From contig JBDHYF010000006.1 in assembly GCA_039811185.1 (NCBI GenBank), positions 62,001-126,000 on the forward strand: a stretch of 64,000 bases of DNA. Reading direction: 5' to 3'. This stretch comes from JAEZDR01 sp039811185 (GTDB lineage: Bacteria; Bacteroidota; Bacteroidia; Chitinophagales; Chitinophagaceae). This document shows, piece after piece, positions 1-6,753 of this stretch (the first letter of the stretch is position 1; each line of letters opens with the position of its first letter). The position numbers were made by a program, and so were the translations under genes. Under the pieces are notes generated by a model, which was given only the letters and a program-made list of their open reading frames with translations, had not been told where the DNA came from and did not search any database.

Positions 1-461
1 TCATAGCAGTTATTTCCGGTTTCACGGTATATCAGCTTCATCAACACTTTTCCCTGATACACTGAAAGGTTAGTAAGCTTATCGGCGAATTCTTTTTTCA
101 GCTCGCTTTCGCGGGAATGGATGATTGCCTTCCGCTGCTTCCTGTCGGTAACGCCCTCCAGCTTATGGTTAATTTCGTTCATCACTTTCGACGCTGCTTT
201 GGCATAAGGATAGGTAACATAGACTGCATTTCTCAGTCGCGTCATTTCATTCCAATAGCGTCTTTTTTTGGCCGAGAGATAGGTGTAAACCGTCACGGGC
301 TCCAGCCATCCGCCGGGCACTAAAGTTCCGTCAGCCTCACGAAAGGCATACACCCGAATGGTATCGTACGGCCCGGTTTCATCATCCTTTACAATCCTTT
401 GTGCGCCTGCATTTGCGCAGAAAAGAAGCAATAGGGAAATGTATAAAAAACGTAGGCTCAT
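1..461 (-). CDS. DUF4294 family secreted protein (C-terminus cut by window edge)
   Basis: The reading frame opens at an ATG at 461 on the minus strand and runs off the left edge, leaving 153 codons. It starts with a Sec signal peptide (hydrophobic stretch ending in NAGAQ, so mature near residue 18) and continues with the pattern of the Bacteroidota DUF4294 family: a DTIRVYAF segment, an LxxVxxTYPYAK-like stretch, and near the cut edge an IYRETGNNCY segment. The function of this family is not known; it is exported. A -7-like element TGAATTTG (one mismatch to TAnnTTTG) lies at 489-496, about 28 nt upstream of the ATG, consistent with this start. Family assignment rests on recognition of the conserved segments. 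Confidence 0.8.
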   Translation of the reverse strand, partial: MSLRFLYISLLLLFCANAGAQRIVKDDETGPYDTIRVYAFREADGTLVPGGWLEPVTVYTYLSAKKRRYWNEMTRLRNAVYVTYPYAKAASKVMNEINHKLEGVTDRKQRKAIIHSRESELKKEFADKLTNLSVYQGKVLMKLIYRETGNNCY

Positions 462-1002
462 GCGATGGTTGAATGTTATTCAGTACTGCAAATTCATCCT
501 TAAATTATTAAAAAAAATGATTGAAGAAACAATTAACGATTAAAAAAAGGTAAAGGGCAGGATGATTATTCAGAATTAACGGTGGATGACTGATGATTTA
601 AGATTGATGATTTGATCACAATCCAGAACGTTTGATTTAGTTGAAGGTGGAAGCCGCAAACGCACACTGCCGCATCTTCGCTCTCCAATCCCGAAGGGAT
701 GAAAGGATGATAGCACAATGTGCACCGGAATTCAATTAAACCCCAAAGGGGTGACATTCCTTTATCCGTTGGAATAAAATTTTGTTGTGATCAGCATTTT
801 CAATTTTCCGAAATGTATCAGTGGCAATATTATTTTCACCCCTTCGGGGTTGTCGGTTTGAGATTGTCGTCGTTGTTTTCTATAATCATATCATCCCTTC
901 GGGATTTTTCTGTTTCTGTATTGACAAAATCCCAAATCGAAATTCGTCTTCCGTAATTCTTAATTCGCAAATCGTAAATCCTAAATTCGTCAATGAAACA
1001 AA
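462..1002. repeat. Intergenic REP-like palindromes in nested inverted order
   Basis: This 541-bp gap holds no credible gene. It carries four short GC-rich palindromes in an AT-rich background: ATCCCGAAGGGAT at 688-700, CCCCAAAGGGG at 741-751, CCCCTTCGGGG at 839-849 and ATCCCTTCGGGAT at 893-905. The outer two and the inner two form nested inverted pairs, each followed by GA or preceded by TC in mirror order. The flanks have degenerate tandem words: GATGATTTAAGATTGATGATTTGAT-like words near 584-616 and AATTCGTAA/AATCGTAA-like words at 931-990. This resembles REP-like intergenic elements seen in Bacteroidota genomes; mobility is inference only. Confidence 0.6.
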
Positions 1003-1764
1003 TTAAGAAAGCGCACCAATAATTTTCGAAAAATCGTCCGCATCGAGCGAAGCTCCGCCTACTAAGGCGCCATCAACATCCTGCTGCCCAAACAATTCTG
1101 CTGCATTCGATCCTTTTACACTGCCACCGTATAAAATGGAAATGCTATCGGCTACAGTGTTCCCGTATTTTTCCGCAATGGCTGCCCGGATGTGTGCATG
1201 CATCTCCTGCGCCTGCTCACTACTGGCGGTTTTTCCGGTGCCGATAGCCCAAATCGGCTCGTAGGCAATCACAACTTTTTGCATCGAATTTTCATCTAAG
1301 TGAAAAAGACATTCATTAAGCTGCGAACCCACAAAAGCATTGGCATCACCGGCTTCCCGCGTTTCGAGCGACTCGCCGCAACAGAAAATGGGCGTTAATT
1401 GTTCTGCCAGAATACGGTTCACCTTTGCGGCCACCACGCCATTGGTTTCTCCATAATATTCTCTTCTTTCAGAATGTCCGGTAATAATATGCGACACACC
1501 AATTGAGCCGAGCATTGCTGTGCTCACTTCTCCCGTATAAGCTCCCTTCTCCTTGTCCGAACAGTTTTGCGCGGCAACAAAATAGTTTTCAATAGATCCA
1601 ATCTGCTCCAAAGCAGCAGGTATAAACGGAAACGGCGGCGCAACAATCACTTCCTGATGGGATTTTAGAGAAAAAGCTTTCTCTTTCAAAGATGTGAGAA
1701 GTTCACGGGCCTGAGATGCATTCAGGTTCATCTTCCAATTGGCGGCTACAATTTTTTTTCTCAT
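1003..1764 (-). CDS. tpiA: Triosephosphate isomerase
   Basis: Interconverts dihydroxyacetone phosphate and glyceraldehyde 3-phosphate in glycolysis and gluconeogenesis (cytosol). The 253-residue product has the full set of TIM landmarks: N9 and K11 in AANWKMN near the start, the electrophile H97 in TGHSERR, the catalytic E169 in AYEPIWAIGTGK (loop 6 follows) and a phosphate-binding GGSVKGSN segment near the end. I chose the ATG at 1764 because the family starts at MRKKIVAANWKMN; an in-frame ATG six codons upstream (1782) would overlap the preceding gene by 8 nt. It lies just downstream of the GlmU-like gene in the same direction and is probably co-transcribed with it. Confidence 0.95.
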   Translation of the reverse strand: MRKKIVAANWKMNLNASQARELLTSLKEKAFSLKSHQEVIVAPPFPFIPAALEQIGSIENYFVAAQNCSDKEKGAYTGEVSTAMLGSIGVSHIITGHSERREYYGETNGVVAAKVNRILAEQLTPIFCCGESLETREAGDANAFVGSQLNECLFHLDENSMQKVVIAYEPIWAIGTGKTASSEQAQEMHAHIRAAIAEKYGNTVADSISILYGGSVKGSNAAELFGQQDVDGALVGGASLDADDFSKIIGALS

Positions 1765-1774
1765 TAGTAGGGTT

Positions 1775-2914
1775 CTAAACATTAGTTAATCGTTCAAAGA
1801 TATATTGCAAAACGCTTTGTTCTGCCGCGCTTAAAGCATGGCCCTTTAACTTCATCCAGTTGTTGATATGCGCTAACGATTTCTCGATGCGGTAAGGAAC
1901 CGCTTCGTTTTGAAACCAACTGAATGGCGGAAGGTGGGCAGGCGGCCATTTTTCTCCAACTATGTTGCAACACACGCCAAACACCGAACCTGTATTTATG
2001 CGTGTATTGATAGCGGTTCTACAAAAATCGCCCATTAAAACACCCGCTTTCAGTTGCTTGCTTTTATTTAATAGGAACGCAGATTCGGATGCAGTGTTTT
2101 TGATGTTGCTGTTCGAAGTTCCTGCACCGATATTGCACCATTGCCCAATTACGCTATCGCCCAGATAGCCGTCGTGTGCCTTATTACAAAACTGCATCAG
2201 AATGCTGTTCTTTATTTCGCCTCCGGCAACAGCGCCCCGCATAATACTTGTACCGCCATAAACTTTCGTGCCCATTTTTATCACCGCCAACTGCCCTACA
2301 AACAATGGCCCGCGCAGCATGGCGCCCTCCATAATTTTTGCACCCTCAGCAATATATACAGGGCCTGCTGTAGTGTTAATGAATACGTGCTCCATTACAA
2401 CATCCCGCTCCACAAAAATTTGGTTGCGTGGACCGGTCACCATCGCTGTTGCAGCTACGCTCTCCATCTGTTTTTCAGAAGCAAGCACTTCCGTTTGCAT
2501 CTGGATAACCGCTGCATTTTTTTCGACGAGATCACGGCTTGTTGTAAGCCGTAGTTGTGGTTCAGTAAACACTTCCTTTTTCCAATCATGAAACGAAGCG
2601 CCGTTCACCGCTATGGTGCCTTTCTCATCGTACAATCTTTCACCGGCCGATAAATTTTTCAACAGGCTAATTGTCTCACTATCAGGAACCACCCGTGCAT
2701 CAATTAAAATACAAGGAAGACAAGGCCGCAATTTGTATAGTTTTTGAAGATAGTCGGCCGTATGAATAAACACTTCTTCTTTCAACAGAAACTGCCACCA
2801 GGCCTGAATCGTTGACGTACCCACCTCGAGCGCTGCGATGGCTTTGTTCAGCGTAAAAGGATAGAAATCTTTTTGATGGTCGAGGTCGCAAAGAACAAAA
2901 GGCATGGAAAGCAT
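1775..2914 (-). CDS. GlmU-like putative sugar nucleotidyltransferase/acetyltransferase (alternative Bacteroidota type)
   Basis: A 379-residue protein of the family that in Bacteroidota is proposed to stand in for GlmU in UDP-GlcNAc synthesis. The N-terminal part (about 1-140) lacks the classical nucleotidyltransferase GG signature but keeps LPCILIDARVVPD and a WKKEVF segment typical of the alternative family. From about residue 170 to 330 there is a left-handed beta-helix built of hexapeptide repeats (for example VYIAEGAKIMEGAMLRGPLF), as in acyltransferases. The start could be 2914 or the in-frame ATG at 2905 (MPFVL). Peptidoglycan and lipid A precursor supply is the likely role; assignment is by family, not demonstrated here. 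Confidence 0.75.
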   Translation of the reverse strand: MLSMPFVLCDLDHQKDFYPFTLNKAIAALEVGTSTIQAWWQFLLKEEVFIHTADYLQKLYKLRPCLPCILIDARVVPDSETISLLKNLSAGERLYDEKGTIAVNGASFHDWKKEVFTEPQLRLTTSRDLVEKNAAVIQMQTEVLASEKQMESVAATAMVTGPRNQIFVERDVVMEHVFINTTAGPVYIAEGAKIMEGAMLRGPLFVGQLAVIKMGTKVYGGTSIMRGAVAGGEIKNSILMQFCNKAHDGYLGDSVIGQWCNIGAGTSNSNIKNTASESAFLLNKSKQLKAGVLMGDFCRTAINTRINTGSVFGVCCNIVGEKWPPAHLPPFSWFQNEAVPYRIEKSLAHINNWMKLKGHALSAAEQSVLQYIFERLTNV

Positions 2915-2985
2915 TTTTAGGAGAAGAAAGTGGAAAAATAATGGTTTAATTGATAATGAGATTATACTTATTTTGCGCGGATGCT

Positions 2986-4140
2986 ATGATTAGACTGAGA
3001 CACTTTTTCTTTGTTATCATTTTGTGTTTTATATGGAACGCCTGTGCCGATGATTCATCAGCAAAAATTGCTTCACCTCCCGTCTACACCAACGACTTTG
3101 TTTATCATCAACTGACGGACGAACAAGTTGCTCACTATAAATCCGTTTTGGAACCGGCATACGAAAAGTTACTCGTCCGGTCCGGCTTTAACGGCTCCAT
3201 TCTCGTTGCAAAAAATGGTACCGTATTACTGGAAGATTATAGAGGTGTAGTAGATCCAAAAACAAAGCTTCCCGTTACACCTGAAACGGCATTTCATATC
3301 GCCTCCACCACAAAAACATTTACGGCGATGGCGTTGCTGAGAATGGTGGAACAAGGACGTTTAGACCTCGACGACTCAATCCAAAAATTTATTTCTGGTT
3401 TCCCGTACAAAGGCATCACCATAAAATTGCTGATGTCGCACCGGAGCGGCCTCCCAAACTATTTGCACTTTATGGAAAAGGTTGGGAAAAACGATATTCG
3501 GTTTACCAACGACGACGTAATCCGCTATATGATGGTAAATAAACCGGCGGTTGCCGCTTACCCCGACAGGCAGTTTAAATATTGTAATACCAACTATCTG
3601 ATTTTGGCGTCGGTGCTCGAAAAGATTACCGGCACATCGTATCCCGAGTATATGCGCGACAGCGTATTTATGCCTTTGGGCCTTCATCATTCCTATATTT
3701 TTTCTATCAAAGACACCGCTACTTATCAACCCACTTTTGCAGCGAACTGGCGTTCATTTCCGATGGATAAATTTGACTGCACTTATGGAGATAAAAACAT
3801 GTACTCAACCGTGAGGGATTTGTGGGAGTGGGATAAAGTTTTATACACCGATAGATTTATATCGAAAGCCACGTTGGATTCTGCTTTTCTTCCCTTAAGT
3901 CACGAAACAAAGTCAAAACATAATTACGGACTCGGCTGGAGAAGTTTTACAGATGAAGATGAAACCATCATTTATCACAACGGGCGGTGGCATGGAAGCA
4001 ATGCCGTTTTTGCGCGTTTAATAAACGATACAACAACGGTAATTGTAATTGGAAATAAGTATAACGGCCGAATTTATAAATCGAAGAGTTTAGGTTTGAT
4101 TTTGAATGGAAAGAACGATACGAACGATTTAAGTGAGTAG
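2986..4140 (+). CDS. Serine hydrolase lipoprotein, class C beta-lactamase/penicillin-binding family
   Basis: A 384-residue exported protein. Residues 1-20 form a lipoprotein signal with lipobox ending at C20 (FIWNAC). The beta-lactamase/DD-peptidase fold is marked by the nucleophile motif S107-T-T-K110, the second motif Y199-C-N201 and a third H-N-G motif at 331-333 in place of KTG. The family includes esterases, D-amino peptidases and DD-peptidases, so the substrate cannot be told. I chose the ATG at 2986 because it gives a compact lipoprotein signal; earlier in-frame starts (TTG 2950, ATG 2956) would add a poor leader. It is divergent from the GlmU-like gene and precedes an aldo/keto reductase. 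Confidence 0.88.
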   Translation: MIRLRHFFFVIILCFIWNACADDSSAKIASPPVYTNDFVYHQLTDEQVAHYKSVLEPAYEKLLVRSGFNGSILVAKNGTVLLEDYRGVVDPKTKLPVTPETAFHIASTTKTFTAMALLRMVEQGRLDLDDSIQKFISGFPYKGITIKLLMSHRSGLPNYLHFMEKVGKNDIRFTNDDVIRYMMVNKPAVAAYPDRQFKYCNTNYLILASVLEKITGTSYPEYMRDSVFMPLGLHHSYIFSIKDTATYQPTFAANWRSFPMDKFDCTYGDKNMYSTVRDLWEWDKVLYTDRFISKATLDSAFLPLSHETKSKHNYGLGWRSFTDEDETIIYHNGRWHGSNAVFARLINDTTTVIVIGNKYNGRIYKSKSLGLILNGKNDTNDLSE

Positions 4141-4172
4141 ATTTTTTGCTAACCGTCTTAACTACTTCAGCA

Positions 4173-5105
4173 ATGAAAACACGTATATCGGGCACCGACC
4201 TGGAAGTTTCGCGTATTAACCTTGGATGTAATGTTTTTGGATGGACTACCGATGAGAAGACAAGTTTTGAAATTCTTGATGCTTTTTGTGGAGAAGATTT
4301 TAATTTTTTAGATACGGCCGACACCTATCCCTGGTGGGTGAATGGCAGCGGCGGAATTTCTGAATCATTTATTGGAAACTGGATGAAGAAGCGGAAGAAC
4401 CGACACCGGATGGTGGTTGCCACAAAGGTTGGATCGCATACAAAACATCACGACTACAATGTGAGCAAAAAACATATTTTGAAGTCGGCCGACGAAAGCC
4501 TTATGCGATTACAAACGGATTACATCGATCTTTATTACACGCATTTCGACGACAGGAAAACGCCGGTGGAAGAAACATTATCTGCATATAGCGAACTAAT
4601 AAAAGCCGGTAAAATCCGCTACATCGGTGCTTCGAACGTTTCGGTTGAAAGGCTTGAAGAAAGCCTGAATGCGTCGGAAAACAGCCACTTGCCTGCTTAC
4701 GTTGCACTGCAGCCACAATATAATTTGATTGATCGTTCGGATTTTGAAAGCAATTATCTTCCCCTTGCAAAAAAGCATCAGCTCAGCGTGTTGCCCTATT
4801 GGTCGCTTGCTTCGGGATTTCTTACCGGCAAATATCGTTCTGCTTCCGATTTAAGTAAGAGTCCGCGCGGACAGGGTATCAAAAAATATTTAACCACTGA
4901 AAACTTTCAGTTGCTGGATAAGCTCGACAAAGTGGCGGTGAAACACCACTCACAAAGTGCTACGGTTGCGCTTGCGTGGCTGCTACACTCCCCGGCTGTT
5001 ACGGCGCCGGTGGTAAGTGCTACATCCAAACACCAACTCTACACCATATTGCAAGCGGCCTTTTTACGGTTAACCACCGAGGATATCGCCTACCTTACTC
5101 AATAA
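4173..5105 (+). CDS. Aldo/keto reductase
   Basis: A 310-residue NADPH-dependent oxidoreductase of the (beta/alpha)8 aldo/keto reductase superfamily. The catalytic tetrad is visible: D47 and Y52 in FLDTADTY, K85 in ATKVG, and H124 in YYTH. The downstream YSELIKAGKIRYIGASN segment and the C-terminal cofactor-binding part are typical of YajO/YghZ-like members acting on small carbonyls or sugars. The ATG at 4173 matches the usual family start (TRISGTDLEVSRINLG); the upstream in-frame TTG at 4146 is disfavoured. It follows the serine hydrolase after about 30 nt and may share its transcript. Substrate unknown. Confidence 0.92.
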   Translation: MKTRISGTDLEVSRINLGCNVFGWTTDEKTSFEILDAFCGEDFNFLDTADTYPWWVNGSGGISESFIGNWMKKRKNRHRMVVATKVGSHTKHHDYNVSKKHILKSADESLMRLQTDYIDLYYTHFDDRKTPVEETLSAYSELIKAGKIRYIGASNVSVERLEESLNASENSHLPAYVALQPQYNLIDRSDFESNYLPLAKKHQLSVLPYWSLASGFLTGKYRSASDLSKSPRGQGIKKYLTTENFQLLDKLDKVAVKHHSQSATVALAWLLHSPAVTAPVVSATSKHQLYTILQAAFLRLTTEDIAYLTQ

Positions 5106-5127
5106 AAAATGTCTGTTGTAATTAAAG

Positions 5128-5135
5128 TAAATTTG
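5128..5135 (+). promoter_or_regulatory. -7 promoter element for the FkbM gene
   Basis: TAAATTTG is an exact match to the Bacteroidota -7 consensus TAnnTTTG. It ends only 5 nt before the ATG at 5141, so the transcript would start about at that codon and be leaderless or nearly so. This supports 5141, not the internal ATG at 5297, as the ancestral start of the methyltransferase gene. Confidence 0.6.
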
Positions 5136-5140
5136 CACCT

Positions 5141-5887
5141 ATGGTTTTGAAAGATGTGATCAAATAGGCGCTTATCTTCTTTCATATCGATCTAACAAAG
5201 AATATTCGTTACGATCGGCTCACAGCAAAAATTCTTAAGCAGCAGCTAACGCAAACTTCAAATTGTATAGACGTAGGTTGCCATACCGGTGAGATCATGT
5301 ACATCATACTTAAATATGCGCCGCTTGGTAACCACATTGCTTTTGAGCCGATACCCGGGCTGAATAAACAACTGAGGCAAAAGTATTCGCAGAAAAATGT
5401 TGAACTATACAATGTTGCGCTTTCCGATGAAAACGCAGTTGCCATCTTTCATGTGGTTAAGAATGCGCCTGCATACAGCGGCTTAAAACAGCGAAAATAT
5501 GCCGTTGCCCATCCCGAAATTGAACAGATTGAAGTGGATGTAAGAAGGATGGACGAGATGATTGAAGGCCCAATAAAAAGAGATTTTATTAAGATAGATG
5601 TGGAAGGAGCGGAGCTCGGCGTGCTGAAAGGAGCAGAAGGCATTTTGAAGCGCGACAAGCCACTTGTTTTATTTGAATTTGGTAAAGGTGCAAGCGATTT
5701 TTACCAGACCACTTCACGAGATATTTACGATTTTCTTGTACACAACTGCGGCCTCCACATTTATACGCTTTCAGGATTCCTAAAAAGCCGCAAACCATTG
5801 TCGTTACAGCAACTGGGCGAATTTTACACGTCGAACCGAGAATATTATTTCGTTGCAGGCGCTCACAATAGCGGGAACCGCCGATAG
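5141..5887 (+). pseudogene. FkbM-family methyltransferase gene interrupted by an in-frame TAG at codon 9
   Basis: Read from ATG 5141, the frame encodes MVLKDVIK, then TAG at 5165-5167, then continues open for 239 codons to the stop at 5885-5887. The part after TAG starts ALIFFHIDLTKNIRYD and runs into the SAM-binding motif CIDVGCHTGE, followed by FEPIPG, the acidic KIDVEGAE motif and VLFEFGKG, as in FkbM methyltransferases that O-methylate sugars or natural products. There is no ATG, GTG or TTG between the TAG and ATG 5297, and starting at 5297 would delete SAM motif I. So the gene is either broken by a recent nonsense change (AAG to TAG is the simplest), read through, or affected by a sequence error. 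The tail overlaps the convergent FemAB-like gene by about 25 nt. Confidence 0.75.
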
Positions 5888-6753
5888 CAAACTTCGTAGT
5901 ACGATTCTGACTGCTTTGTAAAGCCGTTGTAGAACTTGGCAACCCCCGGAAAGTCCGATCCTTCAAAATCGAAAATGAATGGGGTGTTTGCGTACTTCCT
6001 GATGATTTCGCTGATGAAATAGTAGGTGGCCCTTGCCTGCCGGCCTGCCGGTGTAGGAGCACCGAGCCAATAATAAATGCGCTTCCTCCCTTTTACAATG
6101 ATGCCGGAAAATAAAAGTTCCTTTCTTTCATTCACAATTTGGTAACCCTCGCAACAGCGCTCAGGGTTTTGATGAAGAAACGAACGCGCCTTATGGTAGG
6201 AGTTTTTCAGATGGTTGCCTTCGCGCTGTCCGTACACCTGATGGTAGTTGGCAATAATGGCGTTCCAATCCTTGCTTGCCTCCATTATACAGTCTCTGTT
6301 ATCAGCCTTCTCTATATTTTTTCTGCAGTCGGAGCTAAAGTTGTTTTCATGAATTACATCATAACTTTCGCTTAACGGCAGGATAAAATTGTTTCGTTTT
6401 TTTACAGAATTGAAGTTGTGTTGGAACGAAACGTCCGTGTCGATATGAATGAGCGGAAATTTCTTTTTCAGCAATCCTGCAACCACTGAAACGCTGTCTG
6501 CGTCAATGTTTCCGACAGGCGACAGGCGCTGAATAAACGGAATCTGATGCAAATAAGAAATGCAGAACTTCTTTCTTACCGACAGCGGCAGTACAAATTC
6601 AAAGTCATTTCCCACCACCAGCATACAAGTATCGGCAAACGTTCTGAATACTTCCGGCCGCATAAAAAACTGATGCGCCCCACCGGCTTCAGAGAGGTTT
6701 TTCCACCGCCTGATGTCAGTTGCACCCGGACTAATCAGTTTTACATCATTCAT
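5863..6753 (-). CDS. FemAB/GNAT-like acyltransferase-type protein
   Basis: A 296-residue protein resembling the FemAB-like members of the GNAT fold: an N-terminal half with a RRWKNLSEAGGAHQFF-like opening and a LPLSVRKKF strand, and a C-terminal half with the typical LLFSGIIVKGRKRIYYWLGA strand pair, an ATYYFISEIIRKYA helix and a FDFEGSDFPGVAKFYNGF segment. Related proteins transfer aminoacyl or acyl groups in envelope or exopolysaccharide synthesis. The start ATG at 6753 lies 3 nt inside the preceding M1 peptidase gene, so the two are translationally coupled. Substrate is unknown; proximity to polysaccharide genes suggests an envelope role. Confidence 0.7.
   Translation of the reverse strand: MNDVKLISPGATDIRRWKNLSEAGGAHQFFMRPEVFRTFADTCMLVVGNDFEFVLPLSVRKKFCISYLHQIPFIQRLSPVGNIDADSVSVVAGLLKKKFPLIHIDTDVSFQHNFNSVKKRNNFILPLSESYDVIHENNFSSDCRKNIEKADNRDCIMEASKDWNAIIANYHQVYGQREGNHLKNSYHKARSFLHQNPERCCEGYQIVNERKELLFSGIIVKGRKRIYYWLGAPTPAGRQARATYYFISEIIRKYANTPFIFDFEGSDFPGVAKFYNGFTKQSESYYEVCYRRFPLL

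Noticed and set aside
688..905. Repeated palindromes considered as a CRISPR array
   Set aside because: The repeats are short, differ in sequence, are inverted rather than direct, and spacing is irregular; no cas genes are near.
2141..2591. Open frames of 100-137 codons antisense to the GlmU-like gene
   Set aside because: They are shadows of the hexapeptide-repeat coding frame, with biased composition and no domain or promoter.
5297..5887. A shorter FkbM protein starting at ATG 5297
   Set aside because: It would lack SAM motif I (DVGCHTGE), which is encoded directly upstream in the same frame, so it is unlikely to be a functional independent gene.
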